A stretch of DNA of 64,000 nucleotides from Takakia lepidozioides (Eukaryota > Streptophyta > Takakiopsida > Takakiales > Takakiaceae), in contig CM060734.1 of NCBI GenBank assembly GCA_030704615.1, forward strand, positions 15,872,001-15,936,000. Direction: 5' to 3'. Under the pieces are notes generated by a model. The model saw nothing but the letters and a program-made list of their open reading frames with translations. It did not search any database and had not been told where the DNA came from. Position numbers and translations under genes: made by a program. Of the stretch, positions 10,408 to 22,048 are shown in pieces (the stretch's first letter is position 1; each line of letters starts with the position of its first letter).

Positions 10408-13405
10408 ATGACCTCCCACGCCATGGGCTCCCTGGACGCAGAGTTCTTCAGCGATGATCACCCGTGCCTTTTTCGTACGAAGTGGATGATGATGGTTTTG
10501 CTGTGGTGCAGGAACACGTGCTCGCAACGCAGTTTTGGTTGGAGAATGGCACTCTTTTCCTCGAGAGGGAAGTGTATGATGCCAACGAAAATTTACTCAA
10601 GTACGCGTTCCAAAAACCCTCGGAGACTGCACACACCATTGGAGAGTGCCCCCAGGCCGATACAGGATGCTGAGTGCTCCTCGTCGACAATCTACAAGAT
10701 CGTTTCTTACTCCTGGTACTGCAGCTTCAGTGGCCCAGGAGAAAACACCCATGGTTGTTAAGAAGGAGTCTACCACCTGTGGATCAGCCATCTCCAATTG
10801 TGGAAGCAGATGTAGAGGAGATCACCAGTGTCATTCCCAAACTGAAAGCCATGGGTGGAGTGACAGGATTCAAGAGTGAGTTGAGGGGGATTGACTGGAA
10901 CACTTTCAGTGTTGAGCGTGTGAAGTTCCTGCCAGAATCATTTGATGGTAATATTGTTTTTGAGCTGCCCCCTCCGGGACGAGTTGGAGGCATTTCCAGT
11001 CTCATGCAAGGAATGGACAAAAAACACGATAGGCACCCCTGGTGTCGAACAAAAACCTCCAATATTCACAACCATGACAACCTCATATTCAGGAGAACAG
11101 TCTGTAATGGGCACCTGAAATGCGAGAACATGAAATGCAGACACTTCGCACTGTCAGGTGTACAAAACCAAAGCGAATGGGATGGTGTCTCTGAGAATCC
11201 ATTCAAGCCTGGAATGACGCCACCATACAATAACACTTTTGTGTGCAAGTTCTGCAGGCTTGCACCTTCCTGTCTTGCATTGTGTGGCGCCAGAATGTAC
11301 TATGTGGTGCACCGATTCAAAACCCTGACTAGAGCCTGTGTCCATTTTGGTTTTCACAATCACCATGTGTCCAAGGGGGATTACAGGGAAAGCGTTGAGA
11401 CAGTCTCGCGCCTCATAAGAGAGGAGTTGGATAGCAATCCAACTGGAACTACTTCTGCAATTGCAATGGGAGCGAGCAAGTCCTTCTTGGAAAGCCATAT
11501 TCTCTGTGCAACAGATTCTGTGGGAGGAAAATTGGAGGGACCAGCTTTGGACATTGTTATGGACCATTTTTCAACATTGACTTCTCCAAACATTCGGAAT
11601 CAAGTGAACGCTTTGAGAATGGGCTCTGGGAGCCGGGGTTATATGGACAATATTATGGATTTGAAGAAAAGGAGCGGTATGACTACATCCAAGACAGCGT
11701 TTTTCCGGGGCAAGGAGCCAGGAAAGTATTCCTGTTCAAAATGTCAACAAAAGGTGAGGACAGCGGAGTCAGCCTGGTGAAACGTATGCAGAAGGGTGGC
11801 GATCTTGGCAATTGTTTTCTTATGTTCGATCACGTGAAGAGGGTTAAAGACTAGACCACAATGGCATGTCATGTTTACGACCCAGTGAACCAGCGAGTCA
11901 TGACAATTGCAGTGTGTGACATGCAATCAGAGGACACCGAATCACAACAGCTCATGTGCGAAGCTCTGATTTGCGTTATGAACTCCAATGGTCTGCCATC
12001 TCCAAATTTTGCTGGATTCATGGCTGACAGTGCTCAAGCGAACTTCAACGCTGTTCGCATTGTGTTTAGGACGGGAGATCCAAAAGTGCCAATGCCTGCA
12101 AGAGAACGTATGTGGCTTTTCCATTGGACACAGTCCTTAGACAAACACACAAAGGCAGACATCAAACCGGACATGCAGAGTATGCACCGTCAATTGTGCA
12201 AACAATACAAAGATGTCAAAACTATTGGGGAAGCGAATACATTGTTTCAGACAATTCGTGCTTGGTGGTATTCATCTAGAGCGGCATCGGAAGACAGTAT
12301 GAGGGCACTGGAAGATTGGTTTGCATTTTGGCACTTCCGTTACCGACAGTGGGGAGCGGCCATGACAACGGTAAGTGATTTGCATTCTTCTTTCTTTCGG
12401 TGCTTCCGAGTTGTCTTTCAGACTCCCAATCCTCAAATCTGAAATGTGTTTTTGCACCTTGCAGCATATGTCCATTGACGAGATGGCGGACATGCCTACT
12501 TGCAATCTAGCGGAGACAGTGCACAATGCCTGGTTGCAGTAGTCCGGAAAATGGGGAAGAGATTTGTATGCGGCCACGGCCGATGACCTGACCCATGCTC
12601 TCCAGCAACAAACCAGATACATGTCATTCTTGAGGGGTGGCGTTGGTGGCAAAGGCCCCGACATGAACAAGTTGATGTTTCCCGGCGGCAAGAAGATCAG
12701 GGGATCCCAGCAAAATAGCAAGGGCAGTGAACATATGTGCGGATGGCACCCCTCTCGTGTCTAGAGTTCCCCATCTGGAAGGCGAAGAGAGATTCGGGTC
12801 TTGCAAACGAAAATTGGACACCCCCCCCCGAATTGGATGCAGATTCCCATAGGGCAGACAGGGTCAACTTCTCCACGCCACGTGTTGCCTTGAATCAGAG
12901 ATGGAATTGCGGAACATCCACAGGGGAGGGCCATTCAGCCCCAGGCCAGACCCCAACATCAAGCACTCTTACTGCAATGGTTGAAGAACAGAACATGGTG
13001 CCGGATGTGATGGAGTCCATGTGCTTGGACGAGGTTTGGCATATATAACGTACAAGTGCTGGATCTTGTGTGAAATGCGCGGCGATCATGGCCACCAATC
13101 ATGAAAAGTGCACGTCTTTAATATCCAGATGCAAAGAACGGACTCCAGCTCCTACATTCACTGATTTGTTTCTCCCTTACGGACAAGGAGAGGAAAGAAC
13201 CACAAGTTCTGGTTCTGCGCTGACGATTGCGGGAGATGTGTGCGCGTGGGACTGTGCGGCCCTCGGTGGTGATGAAGCCTCCTCCACCAAGCGTGTGGCC
13301 TGTGAAGATGGGCACAGGTCTCACTCATCAAGAGATCGCAATGCTGGAAGAGGCGGTTTCTCCCTCGCCAGACATTCCATTACACATGGAGGTGCACAAA
13401 GTTGA
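10408..13405 (+). pseudogene. MULE-like transposase with WRKY-GCM1 zinc finger, module A copy
   Basis: The N-terminal part (10,410-10,860) is broken by frameshifts near 10,460, 10,670 and 10,775. The zinc-finger region (about 11,000-11,370) has GMDKK, then WCRTKTSNIHNHDNL, C-rich CNGHLKCENMKC, CKFCRLAPSC, ARMYYVVHRF and HFGFHNHHVS. This is the Cys/His layout of GCM1-type WRKY fingers found in many MULEs. The RNase H-like catalytic core follows: LMFDHVKR (about 11,822), ACHVYDPVNQRVMTIAVCD, FMADSAQANFNAV and WLFHWTQSLDKH. An in-frame TAG at about 11,851 replaces a Trp. After a GT-AG intron (12,370-12,464) comes AETVHNAWLQ, another TAG, and FLRGGVGGKGPDMNKL. It would cut and paste the module in the nucleus. 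Its neighbour on the minus strand is the ParB/methylase gene. Confidence 0.7.
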
Positions 13406-13415
13406 TTTCAGTTGT

Positions 13416-13578
13416 TGGAAATCAGCCTCGTGTTAACACAAGGTTGATTTCAGTTCTACGAAATCGACCTCGTGTTAATAGAAGTTTGATTTTGAAGTTC
13501 TCCAAATCAACCTTGTGTTGACACAAGGTTGATTTCAGTTCTAGGAAAACAACCTCGTGTTAACACAAGGTTGAACTC
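13416..13578. repeat. Hairpin repeats 3' of the transposase gene
   Basis: Four tandem palindromes of the type CAACCTCGTGTTAACACAAGGTTG (given here as arms CAACCTCGTGT / ACACAAGGTTG) with spacing of about 42 bases, a variant of the hairpins in the methylase-gene introns. They may mark the outer end of module A. Confidence 0.75.
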
Positions 13579-14879
13579 TGCGGACGCCCGAAACCCTTAA
13601 CCCGTCTCACCTTCATGTGGTAAAATCCCCAGTTGTAGGCTCCACAGTTATAGGCCCACCTTCTTTGTGGTGACGTGGCACGACATGGGCTAGGCTCACG
13701 CCACGTCACCATTGTGTGAGCGTACGCTCATACGCTCACGCGGTAGCGTAGTTGCCGACTTACCATTCGAAATATATTTTTTCTGCTCATTGCAAAAGTT
13801 TGTGCCGACTTCCAAAACCCGCAACAACTGTACGGGCCATCGCGAAATCTGTGCCAACTTGTAATGATTTCTGAATGACTTGTCCAGCACACATGTCCAA
13901 TTCTGTGCCGACTTCTCATGTTAAGCCATGTAATTTTCCACGGTTATAGAAACCCCACCTATTACCGTGGGTAGGTTTACGTGGCTGCAACTACGATTTC
14001 CTGCCTGCAAGTCGTTGCCGACTTCCGGAACTGCCAACGACGCCGAACCTGTCCTGCATGTTGAACCTACAGTTTGTGCTTTACTCTTAGCGGAAAATAG
14101 GGCGTTCTGGGCCCATAAACACCCCCGAATTGGAGTGTTTTGGAAGGAATATTCCCCAAAATTCCACTTTTCTCATTTTCCGGCCTCTACTCATGTTTTT
14201 GGGTGCTCACTGCTCATAGAGAAACTACCCCCTAACCGTGGTACCGAGGGGGTTGCCCTATGGTGCGGACTAACACGGTGCTGACTGCTCAAGTGTAGCT
14301 GCTTTTGATTCACCATCAGCTCTTGTTTATCATATGACAGTCCTTGACTTTATCTCATTTGCTTTGGGCTACCTTTCGGTCGGCTGTGGCAGCCCTGTCT
14401 CCCTTTGTGTGGAGTATCGCTTTAGTTAGATGGCCCTCTTGCGGATCATGCCCCTTGATCCCCTTTGTTGTAGGTCTCTGCCTGCGGTTCTTCTCGCATA
14501 ACACTAGGACTTTTGATGTGGTATTTTTTGGACCTCTTCCACATTTGGACAGCTGGTCTTGTCTTCGTAAGGTTTGGCTATTTTTTTGCAACGTGTTTCT
14601 CTTCGAGTAGTATTCATAGTATTAAAAACACCCGACTCAGTGCTGGCCGAGCCTTCACGGTGATTCGGCGCGGTGATTTCAGCTTGCATATGACGGCTGG
14701 GTTAGAGTGTTACCTCATCATTCTGATGTCTCCCTCATGGACCTGCACATGGTTAATTTTTCCATGATACTTTAGTATGAGTTACAGGGCCTATGTCCCC
14801 TTTTATGTTTTTTATTCAAAAGGCTCATGGCCCCAAAGGAAGCAGTAGAAGATAATACACACACCTGACAAGGTAGCAG
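13579..14879. other. No gene seen
   Basis: Unique-looking DNA without a credible coding region. It holds nested inverted repeats at about 13,670-13,745 (ACGTGGCACGACATGGG region and TGAGCGTACGCTCA) and a block at about 14,238-14,275 resembling the gypsy LTR at about 1803-1840. The rest is unexplained. Confidence 0.6.
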
Positions 14880-15162
14880 AATTTGAACCCAAAATCAACT
14901 GACAATCTGGAGACCATTGGTATTTGGCATCCTTCTTTAGCAGTCTATAGCATACTTGAATATGTACCTTCTGTAATAGCTTGTCTGTCCCAGAAATCTT
15001 TTGAGTTTCTTTGGATTCTCTGGGGGTGGTATTTTCTGGATACTGTCCACCTTATTTGGGTCCATCAGAATTCCCTGTTGGCACACAATGTGTCCCAACA
15101 GTAATCCGGAATTCACACAGAATGTGCATTTCTCGGGGTTGAGACCTACGCCATTGTCTCGG
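14880..15162 (-). pseudogene. Ty3/gypsy reverse transcriptase thumb fragment
   Basis: Read on the minus strand, the sequence gives GVGLNPEKCTFCVNSGLLLG, then a GHIV strand, a P-P-E-N-P-K spacer, LKRFLGQTSYYRRYI and, after a frameshift near 14,945, LLKKDAKYQWSPDCQ. This is the segment between the RT palm and RNase H of Ty3/gypsy elements. It is an isolated fragment of about 280 bases; no LTR or other domain is visible around it. Confidence 0.85.
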
Positions 15163-16450
15163 CGTGCTTGTAGGCATAGCGCTCATTGTGCACTATCCAA
15201 CTAAGCTACCGACTGGTTAAAATTTGCATGAAGTTAGGTTGATGAGGGCCGGCATCCAAGCAGTTGACCAACTACTCGAACTCTCATGCTCATATTCGGG
15301 TGGAAAACCTGGGGATCAAAAGTAGTGTGCATCTAGGCGGCTTCATCTCGCCTCCCGGCACTCTCTGATCCATCCTCTTTCCCTGACCTTCTTCAGGCTG
15401 TAGGTGATACTAGAATAGTTTGATTTCCTTCTTTGTGTCAATAGATCTAGCTCTACGAGCTTGGTTTTTCCTCTTGGCGACAGTTTTACCCATTTGTACA
15501 GTCACCCCACTTGGGTCTTTTTATAAAGCTATCCAGGTCCCGTTTTATCTAATCAATGTGCGGGTCACCACTCATGTATGGTTGCTCAGCTCAAGCATTC
15601 TGAAGCTTTTGGATCTGCCACCTAAAAGGAAGCAGTAGACAGGCCAAACGCTTACTTGCAAGACGAGTGTTGCACACGTAAAGGATTGATAGAGAGGATT
15701 GTAACGCAAAGTGTAAAACAGACAGACACGAGTGCAGAGTTGGCGTTACGGGATCGATTTTGGTAACCTTCTTGAAGCGATGGGAATGGATGGATGAGGT
15801 TGATCTGTGGCCGGGTCATAGTCCAATGTTCGTGAAAGATGGATCATCCATAACTTGTCGACCGGTCCTCGCCATCCTACTTTGTTTCAAGTTTTGAGTC
15901 TTGCTTCCTGCTTAAAGCTGGCTAAGCGAACCAGCCTCTCTCTCTCTTTCTCTCTCTCTCACCTTTTCTTCTTAGCTGAAATTTGGTATCGTCTAGCCTT
16001 TCTCTCCACCACAGTCTCCTTCTAGTTTACCGCTTTCCTTGGTTTTGGTCGGGTGGTTGATTACTCAGCCCCATAGTAGACCTTCCTCTCGAACATAGAG
16101 CACTCATCCGCCCTCACCCTTTTTTGGCCAACTTTTCTGGACTCTCTTGCCGTATGTGTAAGTCCTACAGTTCGAAGTCATCAAGCATATACTTTCGACT
16201 TCCCCTGGTCATTACATGTAGATTCTGGCCTCTTGCGATTTGAACTCGTTTTGCAAATCTTCAGAAATTGAACTTCGCATTGTCTGTCTGAAGCGTAAAT
16301 GCACAAACAACCGACCGCCGCATCATCCAGGGCTCCAAGCGTGCAGTTGAGACTAATAAATTCTTCCGGTTGAAATTTTCAGATTCAGTACGGCAAAGAT
16401 TGTCGCTTTTCACAGCAAGGACTGTTGTTTTGAGAGCACTTGGTAACGAC
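15163..16450. other. No gene seen; pyrimidine tract upstream of the dirigent gene
   Basis: No coding region is supported. A CT-repeat tract lies at about 15,936-15,960, roughly 490 bases before the dirigent start codon; such tracts are common in plant 5' regions. No convincing TATA box was found. Confidence 0.5.
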
Positions 16451-16987
16451 ATGATGCGATCACTTCAGAGCTTCCTGCATGCGATAGTATTGACGCTGGC
16501 TTTGTCTTCTCTTTCTGATCTGGGAAGCGCCACATCCCACAAGCCACCAACATTGTTCAGCTTCTACTGGCATGACGTTGTTACCAGCAATAATGGAAGT
16601 TCAGTTCCCGTGACTGGGTATGGGGGAAATCTCAAAGGTGGAGGCTTCGGAACCATTTTTGTATTCGATGATGCATTGACGTTTGGGCCATCGCCGACTT
16701 CCAGATCTTTCGGCCGAGCACAGGGAATGTTCGTTGTCAACTCTCTAAGCGGTAATAATATCATGCTTCTCTGCACTGTCATAATCAACGACCCTTTCCA
16801 TCGAGGCACTATCCATCTCCAGGGCTCTGATGGCTACACTCTGCCTGAGCGTGAAATACCCATCGTGGGGGGCACTGAAGATTTCCGGTACAAGCGCGGG
16901 TATGCTCAGTTTAAAACTCACAAATCGAATAGGAATTCCGTCGTGCTTTACGTCAGGCTGCATCTTTACCATGTGGGCCCAAATTAA
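16451..16987 (+). CDS. Dirigent-family protein, secreted
   Basis: A single-exon gene for 178 residues. The start at 16,451 is chosen because the first about 28 residues then form a signal peptide (MMRS followed by a hydrophobic LHAIVLTLALSSL core and a small-residue cleavage region, SATS). The mature part follows the dirigent pattern in order: LFSFYWHDVV, GFGTIFVFDDALTFGPSP, S-x-x-x-GRAQGMFV, a TVIINDPFHRGTIHLQG strand, and EREIPIVGGTEDFRYKRGYA near the C-terminus. Dirigent proteins are extracellular beta-barrels that steer stereoselective coupling of phenoxy radicals in lignan biosynthesis. It has no stops or frameshifts and looks intact, the only such gene here. The YxHD position reads YWHD, and the usual GTG of the GGTGxF motif reads GTE. 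Upstream in-frame ATG codons exist from 16,370 but would hide the signal peptide. Confidence 0.8.
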   Translation: MMRSLQSFLHAIVLTLALSSLSDLGSATSHKPPTLFSFYWHDVVTSNNGSSVPVTGYGGNLKGGGFGTIFVFDDALTFGPSPTSRSFGRAQGMFVVNSLSGNNIMLLCTVIINDPFHRGTIHLQGSDGYTLPEREIPIVGGTEDFRYKRGYAQFKTHKSNRNSVVLYVRLHLYHVGPN

Positions 16988-18886
16988 AACTCCGTGACCT
17001 GTGATTGTGATCTGCTGCCATAAGGTACTTTCCAGGAATAACTTATTTCCAAAGGCTTGTGGAGATCCATGCATCCAACAACCATTTCGTTGGGATGGTG
17101 AGAGGTGCATGTATCGCTGAGGACATGGGAGATATATATATATATATATATAGTATTGTTAGTCAGTATCTAGAATGTAGCTCTCTACACCATATATGTA
17201 ACTTTTCAAAGATAAAATTTCGAGGCCTCCGTCCCTCTTCTCTAAAAATACTAAGTACACACACTCAAAACTATAGTAAATCACGTGTGCATCACATAGC
17301 ATTTTGAACCTTCGCTATGATGGTGCGCACCAAATCAAGTCTGGACACTAAAGCGGCCATTGTTGTCATTTGCTGTAACTGTTGAATTGCAGTCTTGACC
17401 ATGTTCAATGGCGAATGGCTGTAAAAATAACCCATACAAAAGAAGATATGTCTATAATGCAACATTTAAATCTAGCATCATTTCAAACCTTACAATCGTG
17501 TATTACATTCTAGTAGCTTTTAAGGTCCAATGGCACACACACTTAAGCGAAAATCACTTAATGATCAAAATGGAGAGATTCTTCTTAGAAGGAGCCGACA
17601 ACTTATAAAGGGCTTTTTAAATGGGGGTCATCTTATAGGCTTTTTGAATGTAGTTGAGGTCTATGATGTAATTTCCTACAACATCCAGTTGCTTGAGAGC
17701 GTTGTCCCAAGGTGGACAACTCATCACCAAGACTCAGTCGATCCGTGAAAACAAATTGTTTGTTGCCATGTTAGTATGGTTGCACAACCCCCCTCTTGCA
17801 AGCATCATTAAGGTTCAATTGTATTGATTGTATTGCGTACGCAAAACTAGACAAAAGCAAAGTAAGATAAGACAAAATTAGAGCAATGATTTCAATGCTT
17901 CAGACAATGTTGTTGGCAGGAGGAGCAGTAGTGGGTAGTGTAGCAGCCATGGGCCGTGAACCACGATATCACATGGCCACGATAGCATAGGCTTTACTAG
18001 TAGAAGGGGTAGTGAGGGACCATGGGCCGTGTACCACTAAGGCACACGACCACGTGCCACTTTTTTGGCAAACCTTTTAGGTTGCGTAGGCAGTTAGGCA
18101 ACGGTCAGTAACGACTGCAAATTATAAACAGCTCTTTCGAGCATAGTATAAAAGAACTGCGTGCAACTTAGGAAGGATCAATGTGTATCCGGTGGAATTA
18201 GAGTGATGACTCTGAAGTAAAGCCATGCTTTTCCATATACTTATGTGTAGAGAGAACGTGAGATAGTGAGAATGTGCATCTGATCAGTATCTTGAACAAA
18301 ATAGATAATCATACATTTTTCAGCAATCAAAACGGGGATTGCTAGTCCGTGAGCGGCTCACGTGAGCGGGAAGATGCCAATCCGTGAGCGGAAAGATTCT
18401 CACGTCAGAGGGTGTAGGGGCCCACAACCGTGGACCCAGGGGACCTATTCCCGTGGGAACGAGTGAAAATGTAATGGGTACCTGGATGTGAAGTTGGATG
18501 AACGTTGGATGAATGGTGGATGAATGTTGGTTGGATGTTGGATGCATGATGGCTGAGTGTGGGGCGAATGATGGATGATGTATGCTGGAACACTAGATGA
18601 ATGATGGAGGGACAAATTTGGAATGGTAGAATGGCTGATAGTTTAGGGATGGACTTATGTTTTGGATGCATGAACAATATACGTGCGTATGTTTAAAGAC
18701 TGGAAGTATTGTGGACCCACACAGATTGTATGAATGAACTTGCAAGTGAAGATGAAAAATTTTATGTCCAGGAAATGTCTTATGTAGACAATTTTAGGAA
18801 GGGAGGCACACACTTGACGTAAGAGAAGCAATCCCCTCACAGTTGATTCCATAGATATTAAATAGGTGGAACCAGTTGGAAAATAT
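16988..18886. other. Non-coding stretch with microsatellite and minisatellite
   Basis: No credible gene. A TA microsatellite lies at 17,131-17,152, 144 bases after the dirigent stop. A GGATGAATG-like minisatellite lies at about 18,480-18,600. Around 17,945-18,060 there are repeated, partly inverted GGGCCGTG/CCACG words. The 3' end of module B's methylase gene begins at 18,887. Confidence 0.6.
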
Positions 18887-20871
18887 CTATGCACTGGAAC
18901 TGGTGCTAGCTTCGGACTCCGACGCACTAATGTCCATAAAGATCCTAGCCCTGCTGTCCACCTTTTCTACACGATCGAAGCAAACTAGAGGGGGAGAGTC
19001 GTAGAGAGTAAACTCCGTAGCGGCAGCTCCGCATAGCATGGCAACTTTAGGGGGGCAGGTGGGCTCGGGAAAAATTTCGGGATAGCAAAGAAAGGGATAC
19101 TTCTCTTCGTTTTTGGTGTCCTGCAAAGATTTCCAAAGTTGTAAGACCAGTAAGCAGAAAGACAAGACCGCGGAAAGGAAATGCTTTCTCACAAAAAAGA
19201 AGGTCCAAATAATGAAAAATCCGACATGGCATCCAAAACAAACCGGACTTACGTACACTCAAAGTTGGAGTCCACGTCGAGGTCTTCTTCTGGAACTTCC
19301 CGCTCGTCGAAAACTGTTTCTTTGTGGGGAGTGATGTTGAGCCGAAGGTGAGTTGTTGAAGCATGAAAACAGCTCCGCATCCCCCTCCATGCCGAAGAAG
19401 TGTCTACCGGCGCTCTTACAAGCATGGAATGTTGCACTTGCAAATGCACAGAACGAATGGTTAAAAAACCATGAATCATTACAAAATTCAAGATCATAGT
19501 TATGGTAGAACATGAGACTTGGCAGGGCTCGCCTGTTCCCAAAGACAAGTCCACCACCCGCCCCCCATGCCGGCTGCAAGTCTCCACCAGAGTCTGCATG
19601 AATGCTGGAGATTTCTCCCGAGCACCTCTCCAAGGGACACCATTCGTCCTTTTCAATGTCCGCCCGGAGTCCATATAATTGAACAGGACATCGTCCCCCA
19701 CAGGCTCACAGGTGGGGTCAATGTCTGTTGCAAGGTCTCTGAACTGGAACTCCGCAATACCAGGAGGGAGGGTGTCCTATCGCAACCTCACCAAGCATAA
19801 AGCCTCGAACACCCGAGTCTGCATGCACCCCCCCCAAAATGTAGTTTTCCAATATGCATAATAAACTCAACCGAATGAAATTAGCAGAAGAGGCAGTCCA
19901 CAACCCTGTACTCACCCTCTGTCCTGGGAACTCTCCCTGGGAAAGTGGAAGCATGTTGATATAGGTCCATGTTTTGATGACCTTAAATCCGGAAGCCTTC
20001 ATGTAATTGAAAAGGGTTCTGCGCGCTAGCATGTCTTTTGCCTACAAAAGAAGAAGAGCTCCTGCATCAGACAGGAATTTGTTGCTGAAAGAAAAAACCC
20101 ACTGCCAGAAAAGGGCATCTGACTTGTTCCACGATGGCGTTGTGTTGGATGGGAGAACATCCGGCATAGGCAAACCATCTGGAATGTCCAGGACCACCAG
20201 GTCTGTTGCGTATGCTTGTTGGCTTCCATTCACCTATTCAGGCCTTTTGGTGACCTGTTCCACATACAAAAACAATAGACCAGTAAATATAACAGAATCT
20301 TCAACCAAGTAAAAAACATACCAGGCAAAGTTTTGTATGGGCACCTTTGTGAGGAAAGAAACCAGGATGTCCCAAGTCTTCGATTTCTCTCATTTGAATG
20401 TGGATTTTCTGGATTCCATCATTGCCAAGAAGCTCTCGTTAATCACCTTACTTTTATACTGACCCAAAACCCGAGAAAGGTGCTCTCTGGCCTCGTAAGG
20501 TTGTTCTTTAGTTTTCGGAGTTCTCCTGTCCTTCCGAGTTGGAGAGGGCTGATGCTCCGTGGTGTCCTGCACAGCCTGTTCCTGCCCAGCCACAATCTTC
20601 CCCTTCCCCTTCCCATCACCTGTGCCCTTCCCCTTGCATTTGAGAGTGTTACTTTTCTCCGGCTCCTTTGCTGCGAGGGATTGAATTATACTCTCCTGAA
20701 TTTCCTTGTCACTGAGTGGTGCAAGAGCTGCTGCATTGTCATTGAAGTTCCGCATGACCACCTCCTCGAATGGTGTGTCCTGTTTAGGCAAGTCCAGGTA
20801 CCAGCCACAGTCTCTGAGGTGCACCCTGCCCCAGTCATTTGTAATCCCCGCAGTGTATATTGTCTTGTCCT
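18887..20871 (-). pseudogene. ParB/DNA-methyltransferase gene, module B copy, 3' half (methylase domain)
   Basis: Minus strand, continuous with 32,963-37,172 before the 12-kb insertion. Exons read: HLRDCGWYLDLPKQDTPFEE (about 20,760-20,820); a lysine-rich linker; INESFLAMMESRKSTF (about 20,390-20,435); DLVVLDIPDGLPMPDVLP (about 20,145-20,200); FKVIKTWTYINMLPLSQGEF; LKRTNGVPWRGAREKSPAFM (about 19,600-19,660); GGRVVDLSLGTG (about 19,535-19,570). Then, after an intron, come ATFHACKSAGRHFFGMEGD (about 19,385-19,441) and a last exon (19,121-18,887) ending in SESEASTSSSA. Motif IV then motif I is the order of class-beta N6-adenine/N4-cytosine methylases. Defects include TAG at about 20,040 in place of the Gln of the LLMQAKDM segment in A. 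This copy shows the normal order of the block that is inverted in A, and it keeps the last exon A has lost. Confidence 0.72.
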
Positions 20872-21064
20872 GAGTGGGGCCTAGTTATCATTCCTGACGT
20901 GACATGGCGCTGACACATCTGACGTCACGTCGAATCCGGACATTTACCCACGTAATTTTTTTTTACATTTGACTTTTACGATTTACTTCTACCCTTTGTA
21001 ATGACATGGCAGCCACGGTGTAAAACAGACGTGGCCAATTATTAATATTTATTAATTCTTTTCA

Positions 21065-21440
21065 AAAAATGAGTCCGCCTATATTGGCGTTCACATATAA
21101 TTTATTATTTTTAATAAAAGCGACCGCCCATATTGGCGGTCGCTTGTAATTTAATATTTTGTTAAATTAAGCGACCGCCAGTATTGGCGGTCGCCGGTAA
21201 TTTTTTTATTTTTAAATGAAGCGACCGCCCATATTGGCGGTCGCCCGTAATTTATTTATTTTTAAATGAAGCGACCGCCGATATTGGCGGTCGCCCGTAA
21301 TTTATTTATTTATAAATAAAACGACCGCCCATATTGGCGATCGCCCGTAATTTATTTATTTTTAAATGAAGCAACCGCCCATATTGGCGGTCGCTTGTAT
21401 TTTATTACATTTTAAAATAAGCGGTCGCGTGTTTTTTTTT
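21065..21440. repeat. Left subterminal hairpin array of the hAT element
   Basis: About seven units of a palindrome GCGACCGCC-(6-7 bases)-GGCGGTCGC, separated by AT-rich spacers (TAATTTATTTATTTTTAAATGA type), with a period of about 55-60 bases. The same palindrome family fills 26.2-28.1 kb and 30.5-32.8 kb, so the arrays lie near both ends and in the middle of the transposon. Confidence 0.9.
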
Positions 21441-21723
21441 TTCTTAGAAATCCAGGGACCCGCCGTGTGGCGTTTTGTTTTTTATTTTTAATCATGAAGC
21501 GGCACCTCGGCCAGCCACGTGGCAAGGTGCCACGGGTCAGGAAAAACGAAACAAATGGGATGGGGGGAGGTGGTTTTGAACCCTTGACCTCTCCCATGTA
21601 GGTGCGCGTGGCGAGGTGCGACTGGCCAGTCGCGCTGCGCTGATACGTGGCGAGGCGTCACTGGCCTGTCGCGCCTTTTCAAGCATATTGCCATTTTTTT
21701 GGGGGGGGGGAGGTGGTGGGCGT

Positions 21724-21733
21724 CTATATAAAC
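21724..21733 (+). promoter_or_regulatory. TATA box upstream of the kinase-like gene
   Basis: CTATATAAACC stands about 320 bases before the kinase-like start codon, in the correct orientation, after a G-run. The role is inferred from sequence and position. Confidence 0.4.
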
Positions 21734-22048
21734 CATTCCCCCCTCCTTTTCTGATCACTTTTGCCCCTCTTGTGGTGTGGTTCCTTGGCATCCTGTAGTC
21801 CTTTCGGACTTCGTTGCTTGACACTGCCAACGGGAGGTGCAAAGGTGATTTGGAGGGGGAGGTTTTGTCGGTTTTCTATTGGTCAGTCCCATACACTTGT
21901 TCACGGTACAATCATCGTATGACCATTTAGCCGTTTTCAGATCTCCGGCGGCATGTTTTTTTGCAGAAAACTACGAAGACACCATCCACACGCGTTCATT
22001 GCCATTTTTCTGAGGTTTTGGACCCTGTAGTGGGCAAAGGTTTATACA

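Noticed and set aside
14344-15104. Hydrophobic, Trp/Phe-rich plus-strand open frames as membrane proteins
   Set aside because: The downstream one is the antisense of the gypsy RT fragment, and the upstream ones have no homologous pattern or supporting context.
15175-15222. tRNA-like box A (minus: GTAGCTTAGTTGGATAG) suggesting a tRNA or SINE head
   Set aside because: No matching acceptor stem or T-arm/box B follows at the right distance, and the segment adjoins a gypsy RT fragment. A chance match or tRNA scrap is likelier.
21616-21842. Overlapping open frames in GC-rich sequence before the kinase gene
   Set aside because: They overlap on both strands, have low-complexity composition, and lie in the promoter region of the kinase gene; no conserved motif.
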